From: an uncultured Collinsella sp.
GTDB taxonomy: Bacteria; Actinomycetota; Coriobacteriia; Coriobacteriales; Coriobacteriaceae
NCBI GenBank assembly: GCA_958443615.1
Contig: CAUCLI010000028.1
Coordinates: 1-14,486, forward strand
Direction of reading: 5' to 3'
Length of the DNA: 14,486 nucleotides
Of this stretch, positions 6,382-13,719 are shown one piece after another. The position numbers and the translations under genes are program-made. Each line of letters opens with the position of its first letter. The first letter of the stretch is position 1. A model generated the notes under the pieces. It had not been told where the DNA came from and made no database searches. It saw only the letters and a program-made list of their open reading frames with translations.

Positions 6382-9036
6382 CTACGCGCTGAGAGCGGTG
6401 CGAGCGGCATCGAGCGCCGCGGCGATGCCCTGGGCGTCCTTGCCGCCGGCCTGGGCCATCGTGGGCTTGCCGCCGCCACGGCCATCGACGAGCGGGGCGA
6501 TCTGCTTGATCACGTCGCCGGCGTGGAAACCGGCGGAAGCGGCGTCGTCGGTGGCGGCGGCGATGAGGGCGGGCGTGCCCTTCTCGGTCACCGTGGCGAG
6601 GACGCAGGCGCAGGCGCCGGAGACCTTCTGGCGGATGGTATCCCAGACGTTGCGGAGATCGGAGGCCTCAAGGCCGGCGAGCTCGGCCACGACGAGCTTG
6701 TAGCCGCCCATGTCCCGGGCGTTCTCGATGGCGGAGCTGATGGCGTCGGAACCGCCGCCGGTGAGGGCGCGCTTGAGCTTCTGGTTGGACTCGCGGAGCT
6801 CGGCCTGCAGGGAGGAGATGCGCGCGGGGACCTCCTCGATGCGACACTTGAGGCTGCTCGCGGCCGCTTCGGCGAGCGCGGCGCGCTGCTCGAGGTAGGC
6901 GATGGCGCCGGTCGAGGTCACGGCCTCGATGCGACGGACGTTGGAGCCGGTGGAGGACTCGGAGACGATCTTGAACAGTCCGAGCTCGGCGGTGTTGGCC
7001 GCATGGGTGCCGCCGCAGAGCTCGCGCGAGAACGGCTCGTCCTCGGCGCCCACGGAGACGACGCGGACGGTGTCGCCGTACTTCTCCCCGAACAGGGCGA
7101 CGGCGCCGGAGGCCTTTGCCTCCTCGATGCCCATGACGCGGGTGACGACGGGCTTGGCGGCGAGGATCTCACGGTTGACGATCTCCTCGACGGCACGGAT
7201 CTGCTCGGAGGTCATGGCCTCGAAATGCGTGAAGTCGAAGCGCAGGCTCTCGGGGGACACGAGGGAGCCGGCCTGATTGACATGGTCGCCCAGGACTTCC
7301 TTGAGGGCCGCGTCGAGCAGGTGGGTCGCGGTGTGGTTGCGGCGCAGCAGGCCGCGGCGGTCGAGGTCGTAACCGGCGAAGACGATGTCCCCCTCGGCCA
7401 GGGCGCCGATGAGCTTGCCCTCGTGGACGTACAGGCCGCCCTTCGCCACGGTGTTGCCGACGAAGAACTGGCCGCCGTCCGTATCGATGAGGCCGCGGTC
7501 GCCCAGCTGGCCGCCCATCTCGGCGTACAGCGGGGTGCGGTCGAGAACCACGGAGGCCTCGGCGACGTTCTCGGCACGCTCGACGCGCTCGCCGTCGACG
7601 ACGATCGCGAGGACGCGGGCGCCCTCGATGCTCTCCTCGTCGTAGCCGACGAACTCGGTCGCGGGCAGCTGGTCGGCCAGCTCGGTCCACACGTCGTTGA
7701 AGGACCCCCAGGCATCGCCCTTGGCCGCCGCGCGGGCGCGGGCCTTCTGCTCGGCCATCTCCGCATCGAAACCCTCGATGTCGACGGCGTGGCCGGCGGA
7801 CTCGGCGATCTCGACCGTGAGGTCGATCGGGAAGCCGAACGTGTCGTGCAGCATGAAGGCGGCCTTGCCGGAGAGGCGCTCGCCCTCGCCCAAGGCGCCG
7901 AGCTGCTCGTCGAGGTAGACGCGGCCATTGTTGAGCGTGGTGGAGAAGCGCTCCTCCTCGGCGTTGACGATACCCTTGACCAGGCCGGCGTTCTCGATGA
8001 GGTTCGGATACGCATCGCCCATGACGTCGTTCACCGCATCGATGAAACGACCGAGGAACGCGTCCTCGATGCCGAGCAGGCGGCCGTGGAACACGGCGCG
8101 GCGCAGCAGGCGGCGCAGGACGTAGCCGCGACCCTCGTTGCCGGGCAGGACGCCGTCGGAGATGAGGAAGTCGACGGAGCGGGCGTGGTCGGCGATGATG
8201 CGCAGGGAGCGGGAGGCCCCGGTGTACTCGTCGTCGACGTAGCTCTTGCCGGAGATCTGCTCGCCGAGCTTGATGAGGCTCTGCATGACGTCGCCGTCGA
8301 AGAAGGAGCTCTTGTGCTGCATGATGGCGGCCATGCGCTCGAGGCCCATGCCGGTATCGAGGTTGCGGTGGGGCAGCTCGGGCATGGAGCCGTCCTCCTG
8401 ACGGTCGAACTGCGTGAAGACGAGGTTCCAGAACTCCAGGAAGCGGTCGCAGTCGCAGCCGGGGGCGCAATCGGGGCTGCCGCAGCCGACCTCCTCACCG
8501 AGATCGAAGTAGATCTCGGAGCAGGGGCCGCAGGGGCCGGTGGGGCCGGCGGCCCAGAAGTTGTCGTCCTCGCCGAGGCGCGTGATGTGATCCTCGGGCA
8601 CGCCGAGGGCGCGCCAGACGTCGTGCGTCTCATCATCGTCGGTGAAGACGGTGAAGTGCAGGCGCTCCGTAGGCAGCTTGAAGACCTCGGTGATGAGCTC
8701 GTAGGCCCAGGCGCAGGCCTGCTCCTTGGTCACGCCGCCGAAGGCGAAGTTGCCGAGCATCTCAAAGAACGAGGCATGACGGCCGTCGGCACCGATGATG
8801 TCGATGTCGTTGGTGCGCACGCACTTCTGGCACGAGCACGCGCCGATCTCCTTCATGACCTTCTTGCCCTGGTAGTACTCCTTGAACTGGTTCATGCCGG
8901 CGTTGGCGAGAAGCAGCGAGGGGTCATCGGGGACGAGGGAGGAGCTGGGATACAGCTTGTTCCCGCGCTCCTCGAAGAATTTGAGGTATGCCGAGCGGAT
9001 CTCGGCGGTAGACATGGTGGGATAGTCAGCGGCCAT
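6382..9036 (-). CDS. alaS: Alanyl-tRNA synthetase
   Basis: An 884-residue class II synthetase that charges tRNA-Ala, of full normal length. The catalytic domain (about 8-260) includes LLLANAGMNQFKEYY (41-55), the CQKCVRTND block (69-77) and the cysteine-rich GCGSPDCAPGCDCDRFLEFW (184-203), a common insertion in AlaS. The tRNA-recognition domain follows to about 450. The editing domain has the zinc set H568-x3-H572 (NHTATH) and C674-x3-H678 (CGGTHAAN), so removal of mischarged Ser/Gly should work. The C-terminal DHHA1 (C-Ala) domain ends with the glycine-rich DGRGGGKPTMAQAGG (851-865). ATG 9036 has a GGGAG site 8 bases upstream; an internal ATG at codon 8 has none. It heads the string alaS-ruvX-mltG-yqeG-aroK-aroB. 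Confidence 0.98.
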   Translation of the reverse strand: MAADYPTMSTAEIRSAYLKFFEERGNKLYPSSSLVPDDPSLLLANAGMNQFKEYYQGKKVMKEIGACSCQKCVRTNDIDIIGADGRHASFFEMLGNFAFGGVTKEQACAWAYELITEVFKLPTERLHFTVFTDDDETHDVWRALGVPEDHITRLGEDDNFWAAGPTGPCGPCSEIYFDLGEEVGCGSPDCAPGCDCDRFLEFWNLVFTQFDRQEDGSMPELPHRNLDTGMGLERMAAIMQHKSSFFDGDVMQSLIKLGEQISGKSYVDDEYTGASRSLRIIADHARSVDFLISDGVLPGNEGRGYVLRRLLRRAVFHGRLLGIEDAFLGRFIDAVNDVMGDAYPNLIENAGLVKGIVNAEEERFSTTLNNGRVYLDEQLGALGEGERLSGKAAFMLHDTFGFPIDLTVEIAESAGHAVDIEGFDAEMAEQKARARAAAKGDAWGSFNDVWTELADQLPATEFVGYDEESIEGARVLAIVVDGERVERAENVAEASVVLDRTPLYAEMGGQLGDRGLIDTDGGQFFVGNTVAKGGLYVHEGKLIGALAEGDIVFAGYDLDRRGLLRRNHTATHLLDAALKEVLGDHVNQAGSLVSPESLRFDFTHFEAMTSEQIRAVEEIVNREILAAKPVVTRVMGIEEAKASGAVALFGEKYGDTVRVVSVGAEDEPFSRELCGGTHAANTAELGLFKIVSESSTGSNVRRIEAVTSTGAIAYLEQRAALAEAAASSLKCRIEEVPARISSLQAELRESNQKLKRALTGGGSDAISSAIENARDMGGYKLVVAELAGLEASDLRNVWDTIRQKVSGACACVLATVTEKGTPALIAAATDDAASAGFHAGDVIKQIAPLVDGRGGGKPTMAQAGGKDAQGIAAALDAARTALSA

Positions 9037-9062
9037 GCGTAAACTCCCTGGGTCAAAGTAAG

Positions 9063-9079
9063 GTCCCGCCCATCGGGAC
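9063..9079 (-). promoter_or_regulatory. Hairpin in the alaS leader (weak terminator or attenuator candidate)
   Basis: GTCCCG-ATGGG-CGGGAC on the minus strand, a 6-bp perfect stem with a 5-base loop. It is followed by CTTACTTTG, a poor U-run, and then by the alaS ribosome site. It may be the terminator of the upstream AI-2E-type gene or a leader structure of alaS. Confidence 0.4.
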
Positions 9080-9095
9080 AGTTTCCAACCCGTCT

Positions 9096-9101
9096 AGTAT
9101 A
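9096..9101 (-). promoter_or_regulatory. Candidate -10 element for alaS
   Basis: TATACT (5 of 6 matches to TATAAT) lies on the minus strand three bases after the stop of the AI-2E-type gene and 59 bases before the alaS ATG. No acceptable -35 is found at 16-18 bases, so this is tentative. The hairpin at 9063-9079 would lie within the leader. Confidence 0.3.
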
Positions 9102-9103
9102 CG

Positions 9104-10471
9104 TTAACGGCCGTCGTCAGTTGTGTCGGTTTCCTCGGGTTTCTCGGGCCTCTCGGCGCGCTCGTGCATGGAGAAGGGCATCTCGAAATCGATGAGCTTG
9201 GCCCACGGGTTCTCGAGCTCCGGCTTGGGCAGCGCCTCGGCCTCGGGAACGGAGTCATCATCGAGGATCTGGGAGTCGGCCACGAAGGTATCATCCCCCA
9301 GGGCGTCGAAAGCGGGGACCGGGCGCCCCTGGGTATCGCGGAACGGGGCGCCGCGGAACAGGGCCCCCTCATAGGAGACGAGCTGCTCGCCGGTCCGAGT
9401 CTCGAAATAGAAGATGAACAGCGATTTGATCACGGCGACGAGCGGCAGCGCGATGATCATGCCGACAGCGCCGCCGAAGGTGGAACCGACGACCAGCGCC
9501 GTGAGGGAGAGAACGGGGTGCACCTGCATGGTGGATTGGTTGATCTTGGGTGCGATCACGTTGTCGGTGATGTTCTGCGAGAGCATGGCCATGACCATCG
9601 TCCAAACCGCCATGATCGGGCTGTACACCAGCGCGATGAGGGAGGCGATGATGGCGGAGATCGAAGGGCCGACCACCGGGATGATGTTCAAGATGCCGGA
9701 AAGGACGCCCATGGTGATCGCATACGGATGTCCCACGATGGTAAACCCGACGAATGCCAAGAATCCCTGAATGACGGAATTGATGAGCGTCGAGCGCAGG
9801 TAACCGCCGACCGAGCGGCTGAGCACGGCGACCATGAGGCGATAATCATCGGCCTTGTCATCGGGCAGGACGCGGCAGATCTCGTCGTTGATGCGCGGGT
9901 AATCGCAGGCGAGCCAAAACGCCAAGACGAATCCGAGGAACACGATGAAGACCATGGATGCGATGTTGTTGACCATCGGCACGATGCCATCGCGGACGGC
10001 GGCGAGCAGGCCCGAGAGGGCCTGATTGATCATATCCTGCGCCGACGCGAAGATCGACTCGATGTTCACGACGTCGTTCAGATGCTCGACGATGGCGTAC
10101 TCGTTCTCCATCCTCATGGCCCAGCCGCTGAGCGCCGCGAGTTTGGACGGCGCGTCGCGGAGCAGTTCGATGAGCTGGCCGGTGATCATGGGGATCGCGA
10201 GCGCGAACAGGAGGAAGAAGCCCACGATGACCACGAGGACGCCGATCAAGGCGCCGGCGCCGCGGGGCAGTCCGCGGCGCTCGAGGAAATTGACGATGGG
10301 CGAAGCCATGAAAGACGAGATGGCCCCGACGGAGAGGAACAGCAGCACGCTGGATAGCGAGCCGATCAGCTGGAACACCACCGCGCAGATGATGATGACC
10401 CCGATGATGATCCAGATGTTGAAAAACGTCGTGCGCATGACGCGCTCGGCGCGCTCGATGTCGTGCTTCAT
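9104..10471 (-). CDS. AI-2E/PerM family transporter with long acidic C-terminal tail
   Basis: A 455-residue polytopic membrane protein (numbering from ATG 10471). Hydrophobic segments lie near 18-38, 41-58, 73-95, 168-190, 232-248, 250-275, 276-296 and 320-353. The hallmark motifs of the family are present: the GILNIIPVVGPSISA-type segment (about 259-274) and the block with N-I-x-D-N-V-I-A-P-K-I (about 300-310). Family members have been linked to autoinducer-2 export, Na+/H+ exchange and other transport, so the substrate cannot be named. After the last helix there are about 95 hydrophilic, Asp/Glu/Pro-rich residues. An in-frame upstream start at 10528 lies beyond the stop of the sigma gene and lacks a ribosome site; AAGGGGAG just before ATG 10471 supports the chosen start. 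It follows the sigma gene by 53 bases and may belong to its operon. Confidence 0.88.
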   Translation of the reverse strand: MKHDIERAERVMRTTFFNIWIIIGVIIICAVVFQLIGSLSSVLLFLSVGAISSFMASPIVNFLERRGLPRGAGALIGVLVVIVGFFLLFALAIPMITGQLIELLRDAPSKLAALSGWAMRMENEYAIVEHLNDVVNIESIFASAQDMINQALSGLLAAVRDGIVPMVNNIASMVFIVFLGFVLAFWLACDYPRINDEICRVLPDDKADDYRLMVAVLSRSVGGYLRSTLINSVIQGFLAFVGFTIVGHPYAITMGVLSGILNIIPVVGPSISAIIASLIALVYSPIMAVWTMVMAMLSQNITDNVIAPKINQSTMQVHPVLSLTALVVGSTFGGAVGMIIALPLVAVIKSLFIFYFETRTGEQLVSYEGALFRGAPFRDTQGRPVPAFDALGDDTFVADSQILDDDSVPEAEALPKPELENPWAKLIDFEMPFSMHERAERPEKPEETDTTDDGR

Positions 10472-10487
10472 AGCTCCCCTTATATAC

Positions 10488-10504
10488 GGCCGGCATGCCC
10501 GGCC
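10488..10504 (-). terminator. GC-rich hairpin between the sigma gene and the AI-2E-type gene
   Basis: GGCCGG-GCATG-CCGGCC on the minus strand, a perfect 6-bp GC-only stem with a 5-base loop, 20 bases after the sigma-factor stop. It is followed by GTATATAAGGGG, so no U-tract is present. It may partly terminate the sigma operon or protect its 3' end; the ribosome site of the next gene begins within a few bases. Confidence 0.45.
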
Positions 10505-10524
10505 TTGCGTGCCCGCAGGTGGAA

Positions 10525-11316
10525 TCAACCGGTCATGACCCCTTCCGGGTCGATCTTGTCCTGGATCTTCTTGAGCGTCCTGCGCAGCAGGCGACTGACC
10601 TGCACCTGGGAGATGCCGAGCTTCTCGGCGATCTCGATCTGCGTCATGCCCTTGAGGAACCGCATCTCGATGACCTCACGCTCACGCGGCGAGAAGCTCG
10701 CGAGCGCCTCCTCGATGATGATACGGTCGTCGGTGAAGGCGAGGTCGGAATCCTCGGTGGCGTAGCGGTCGATGACGGAGGGGGTGTCGTCGTCATCGGT
10801 GCCGGAGGGCGCCTCGAGCGAGACCGAGCTGTACGCGGAGGACGACTCCATGGCCTCCAGCACCTCATCGACCGTGGCGTCGAGGTAGTCGGCGATCTCC
10901 GCGACGGTCGGCGAGCGCTGGAGCTGGGAGGTGAGCGTATCGGTCGCCTGATTGACCTTGGCGGAAAGCTCCTGGAGCCTGCGCGGCACGCGCACGGACC
11001 ATCCCTTGTCGCGGAAGTGGCGCTTGATCTCGCCCATGATGGTAGGTGTTGCGAAGGTCGTGAACTCGAGCCCGCGGCTCGGGTCGAAACGATCGATGGC
11101 CTTCAACAGACCGAGGTACCCGACCTGGACGAGATCGTCGATGGGCTCTCCCCTGTTCTTGAACTTGTTGGCGATGAAGCGCACGAGATTGAGATGGGAC
11201 ATGACGAGCTTCTCGCGGGCGTCCATGTCCCCTTCCTCCTTGAATCGGCGGAAGAGCTCGCGGGTTTTCTCCTTATCCCAGGCGCTCTTTCCCGAAGTCT
11301 TAGAGGCCATCGACAT
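10525..11316 (-). CDS. sigF: SigB/SigF-family alternative RNA polymerase sigma factor
   Basis: A 263-residue group 3 sigma-70 factor of the SigB/SigF/SigG type. Region 2 is at about 35-100, with DDLVQVGYLGLLKAIDRFD (60-78) and the DNA-melting/-10 reading part LEFTTFATPTIMGEIKRHFRD. Region 3 is at about 105-185 (WSVRVPRRLQEL, SPTVAEIADYL). Region 4 is at about 205-255, with the helix-turn-helix MTQIEIAEKLGISQVQVSRLLRR (224-246). There is no region 1.1, as expected. Its start overlaps the end of the anti-sigma gene by 17 bases, the usual rsbW-sigB arrangement that keeps the two products balanced. ATG 11316 has GAAGG only 3 bases upstream; ATG 11310 (9 bases) is an equally possible start. The operon promoter matches the sequence this family recognises, so autoregulation is likely. 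Confidence 0.95.
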   Translation of the reverse strand: MSMASKTSGKSAWDKEKTRELFRRFKEEGDMDAREKLVMSHLNLVRFIANKFKNRGEPIDDLVQVGYLGLLKAIDRFDPSRGLEFTTFATPTIMGEIKRHFRDKGWSVRVPRRLQELSAKVNQATDTLTSQLQRSPTVAEIADYLDATVDEVLEAMESSSAYSSVSLEAPSGTDDDDTPSVIDRYATEDSDLAFTDDRIIIEEALASFSPREREVIEMRFLKGMTQIEIAEKLGISQVQVSRLLRRTLKKIQDKIDPEGVMTG

Positions 11317-11686
11317 CCGCCTTCAGGTCGAGGAAAAGACGCGCCGGCGATTCGTGCTTCTCATACGCATCGCACACGGAGCCGAGAATGAGGTCAGCGT
11401 AGGTGGCTGTGGGATCATCCTCGGAGGGCTCGGCATAGGCGTCGGCGGAAAGCTGGAATGTCATGGCGACATGACCGGCATCCGCATCGAAATCGATGAC
11501 GAGGTCCTCTTCCGGAGAGGTGGCGCACGCGTAGATGAACGCCTCCTCGGCGGCCATGCGGATGTCTTCGACGCGTTCCACCGACATGGATGACAGGGTG
11601 GCCACATTTGCCGCCGTCATGCGCACGATGCGGGCGAGATTCGGGTCGCAGGCGACCGTCAGGGCGATGTGATTTGCGTTACTCAT
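11300..11686 (-). CDS. RsbW/SpoIIAB-like anti-sigma factor with degenerate ATP-binding site
   Basis: A 128-residue protein. Its first 56 residues align without gaps to RsbW: HIALTVACDPNLARIVRMTAANVAT against YIEMKVPAQPEYVGIIRLTLSGVAS, then VEDIRMAAEEAFIYACAT against IEDLKIAVSEACTNAVQH. The N-box glutamate (E48) is kept, but the Mg-ATP-binding asparagine is Y52. The G1 motif (D-x-G-x-x-F) is replaced by QLSADAY, and the G2 GxGL motif is absent before LILGSVCDAYEK (99-110). With the ATP lid missing it is shorter than RsbW (160 residues). It probably still folds and may bind the sigma factor, but phosphorylation of an anti-anti-sigma factor seems unlikely. It overlaps the upstream gene by 8 bases and the sigma gene by 17. 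GAGGA lies 8 bases before the ATG. Confidence 0.8.
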   Translation of the reverse strand: MSNANHIALTVACDPNLARIVRMTAANVATLSSMSVERVEDIRMAAEEAFIYACATSPEEDLVIDFDADAGHVAMTFQLSADAYAEPSEDDPTATYADLILGSVCDAYEKHESPARLFLDLKADVDGL

Positions 11687-12242
11687 CGACACGGTCCTCA
11701 CTGGGGTCGTAGGTGAAATACATGCGGGACTGGTCCTCTCGGGGCTCCTCGGGGCAAAGGGGCTGCGATTCGAGGGCGGTGCCGCCGACGGCATCCTCGC
11801 GAAGCGTCTTGGGCGCGGAGCCCGATGCGGGGTTCGGGGAGGTCTTGTGACCGCGGCCGAGCAGCTTCTGGACCTTGTCCGATGCGGCATCCGCGAGCTC
11901 GGTGACGGCGCTGGACGCGCTGCTGGCGGCCCCGCTGACCGTCGAGACATCGCGAAGCACCCCGTTGACCTCGATCAAATCGGCAGACAGGGCCTCCACG
12001 GCGACGGTCGCCTGCTTGAGGAGGGGCTCGATCTGGGCCATTGCGGGCTGGAGCTCGTCGACCACCCCGTCGAGCTTCGCGACGACGGGACGCGCCTCCT
12101 CGATGGTGCTGTTGACCTGCTCGACCGTCTTATCGATCGCGTCGACCACGCCACGCGCGCGGCGCAGCGTGAGCGCGAGCTCGACGACCGCCCATGCGCC
12201 CGCGAGCACGAGCGCGATGAGAACGATGTGCATGGGATCCAT
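11679..12242 (-). CDS. DUF948-like membrane-anchored coiled-coil protein
   Basis: A 187-residue protein with one N-terminal membrane helix (about 4-25, MHIVLIALVLAGAWAVVELA). A long heptad-rich stretch follows (about 30-125, including VEQVNSTIEEARPVVAKLDG), and then a hydrophilic tail of about 60 residues rich in Pro, Glu and Asp. This is the architecture of DUF948 proteins; the Bacillus member YtxG is known as a SigB-controlled stress protein. ATG 12242 has a near-perfect GGAGG site 5 bases upstream; the frame opens further into rarA but without support. It is the first gene of the sigma operon, 42 bases after a SigB/SigF-type promoter. A membrane sensor or scaffold for the anti-sigma factor is an inference from context only. 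Confidence 0.8.
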   Translation of the reverse strand: MDPMHIVLIALVLAGAWAVVELALTLRRARGVVDAIDKTVEQVNSTIEEARPVVAKLDGVVDELQPAMAQIEPLLKQATVAVEALSADLIEVNGVLRDVSTVSGAASSASSAVTELADAASDKVQKLLGRGHKTSPNPASGSAPKTLREDAVGGTALESQPLCPEEPREDQSRMYFTYDPSEDRVDE

Positions 12243-12283
12243 GGATTCCTCCGTACTGTCAGAACACGCAGTTAGGTCTGATG

Positions 12284-12309
12284 ATACCCCGTTTGACCGC
12301 GGCCCAAAC
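12284..12309 (-). promoter_or_regulatory. SigB/SigF-type promoter of the DUF948/anti-sigma/sigma operon
   Basis: On the minus strand GTTTGG (12309-12304), a 14-base spacer and GGGTAT (12289-12284). This matches the SigB/SigF consensus (GTTT, about 12-17 bases, GGGTAT) in both boxes. It lies 42 bases before the ATG of the DUF948-like gene, which begins the operon encoding a sigma factor of that family. The other GGGTAT occurrences I noticed lack a GTTT at proper spacing. Confidence 0.7.
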
Positions 12310-12312
12310 GGG
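12288..12312 (-). repeat. Perfect 8-bp dyad covering the sigma operon promoter
   Basis: CCCGTTTG (12312-12305) and CAAACGGG (12295-12288) on the minus strand are perfect inverted repeats separated by 9 bases. They contain the -35 box at one end and run into the GGGTAT -10 box at the other. A nested 5-bp repeat (GGCCC-GTTT-GGGCC, 12314-12301) is also present. The dyad starts 9 bases after the rarA stop, so it may be a rarA terminator stem (no U-tract follows), an operator, or both. Confidence 0.55.
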
Positions 12313-12321
12313 CCGAATCGC

Positions 12322-13644
12322 CTAGCGCGGCCTGTTCTCCGCCCGCCACTGCTCCCAGCCGCGGCCGCTGGGACGCCAAAACGCCCCGGGCTCAAGGCCC
12401 TCGGGAAGATAGCGCTGCTCGACCCAGCCCTGCGGGAAGTCGTGGGGGTACTTGTATTCGCCGTACTCATCCGAACCGGGCCGGTGCCGGTCGCGCAGGT
12501 AGCTCGGGACCTCGCGCTGGCCGCTCGATCGCACGTCAGCCAGCGCGGCGTCGATCGCCGCCTCGGCGGCGTTCGACTTCGGGGCGAGGGCGTTGTAGAT
12601 GGCCGCCTGCGCCAGATTGATGCGGCACTCGGGATACCCGATCACCTCGGCGGCCTTGAACGCCGCCTCCGCGACCAGCAGAGCCGTCGGGTCGGCGTTG
12701 CCGATGTCCTCGCTCGCCTGGATCATGATGCGCCGGGCGATGAACTTGGGGTCCTCCCCCGCATCGATCATGCGGGCGAGCCAATACACGGCGGCGTCGG
12801 GATCGCTGCCGCGCATGGACTTGATGAACGCCGAGATGACGTCGTAGTGCATGTCGCCGGACTTGTCATACGAAAGACCGCGGCGCGGATTCGCCTGTCT
12901 GACATCATCGAGCCCTATCGCGATGGCGCCCGTCGGCTCCCCGTCGCCGTCATCCCGCCCCGGTCTCGTGAGAGCGATCTCACTGGCGAGCTCGAGCGTG
13001 GTCAGAGAGCTCCTCCCGTCGCCGGCGGCCATGGTGCAAATCGCGCGAACGACCTCATCGTCGGCGGTGAAACGGCCCGCAAGGCCCTCGGGCGCGGAAA
13101 GGGCGCGACGAACGAGCCGCTCGATATCCGCATCCGCGAGGTGCCCGAGCTCCACGACGCGGCTGCGGGACAGCAGGGCGGAGTTGACCTCGAAGTACGG
13201 GTTCTCAGTGGTCGCCCCGATCATCACGACCGTTCGGTTCTCGACGGCATGCAGCAAGGCGTCCTGCTGGGAGCGGGAGAAGCGATGGATCTCATCGATG
13301 AACAGGATTGTCCGGCGATCGAACATCATGAGGCGGTGCTTGGCCTCCTCGATCTCGCGCCTCAGGTCCTTGACGGTGCCCGTGACGGCGGAGACCTCGA
13401 CGAATTCGCTCTTCGTATGCGAGGCGATGATGTGCGCGAGGGTCGTCTTACCCGTACCCGCCGGCCCATACAAGATCACGCTGGACAAGACATCATGCTC
13501 TATGGCCGAGCGCAACCAGGAGCCGGGGCCGACCGCCTTCTCCTGGCCAACGTAATCATCGAGCGTCGTGGGCCGCATGCGCACCGCGAGGGGCGCGTTC
13601 TTGAGCTGCCTCGCTCGCTCGCTATCGGAAAACAACGTGTCCAT
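12322..13644 (-). CDS. rarA: Replication-associated recombination ATPase RarA (MgsA)
   Basis: A 440-residue AAA+ ATPase related to clamp loaders, acting at stalled replication forks. Numbered from ATG 13644: Walker A LYGPAGTGKTT (59-69), Walker B ILFIDEIHRF (113-122), sensor 1 GATTENPYF (143-151), arginine finger region SALLSR (155-160). The C-terminal MgsA tetramerisation region includes RRGLSYDKSGDMHYDVISAF and YWLARMIDAGEDPKFIARRI, then YKYPHDFPQGWVEQRYLPE near the end. All are diagnostic. The N-terminus LFSDSERARQLKNAPLAVRMRP is also typical. An upstream TTG at 13704 falls in the promoter and is rejected; GGGGGAGG lies 3 bases before ATG 13644. In mycobacteria a rarA homologue also lies a few genes upstream of alaS. 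Confidence 0.96.
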   Translation of the reverse strand: MDTLFSDSERARQLKNAPLAVRMRPTTLDDYVGQEKAVGPGSWLRSAIEHDVLSSVILYGPAGTGKTTLAHIIASHTKSEFVEVSAVTGTVKDLRREIEEAKHRLMMFDRRTILFIDEIHRFSRSQQDALLHAVENRTVVMIGATTENPYFEVNSALLSRSRVVELGHLADADIERLVRRALSAPEGLAGRFTADDEVVRAICTMAAGDGRSSLTTLELASEIALTRPGRDDGDGEPTGAIAIGLDDVRQANPRRGLSYDKSGDMHYDVISAFIKSMRGSDPDAAVYWLARMIDAGEDPKFIARRIMIQASEDIGNADPTALLVAEAAFKAAEVIGYPECRINLAQAAIYNALAPKSNAAEAAIDAALADVRSSGQREVPSYLRDRHRPGSDEYGEYKYPHDFPQGWVEQRYLPEGLEPGAFWRPSGRGWEQWRAENRPR

Positions 13645-13676
13645 GAACCTCCCCCGCTCATCTTCGCTCGAAGGAG

Positions 13677-13704
13677 ATTCTAACAAACGGCCCTCGCGAT
13701 TCAA
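13677..13704 (-). promoter_or_regulatory. Sigma70-type promoter for rarA
   Basis: On the minus strand -35 TTGAAT (13704-13699, 4 of 6), a 16-base spacer, and -10 TAGAAT (13682-13677, 5 of 6). It lies in the 75-bp gap between the dGTPase-like gene and rarA and predicts a leader of about 26 bases that contains the rarA ribosome site. Confidence 0.6.
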
Positions 13705-13719
13705 ACACCTGTTCGTATT

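Noticed and set aside
6523..9042. Long plus-strand open frame opposite alaS (839 codons), and similar ones opposite other genes
   Set aside because: Low-complexity Gly/Ala/Val/Asp/Glu-rich translation typical of the antisense frame of GC-rich genes; no family resemblance and alaS is certain.
11687..11950. N-terminal extension of the anti-sigma gene to 216 codons
   Set aside because: The extra part is an Arg/Pro/Ser-rich out-of-frame reading of the DUF948-like gene, and ATG 11686 has its own ribosome site.
12634..12661. GTTCAA-N16-GGGTAT on the minus strand within rarA
   Set aside because: The -35 lacks the GTTT core and the site is deep inside conserved coding sequence with no gene start nearby.
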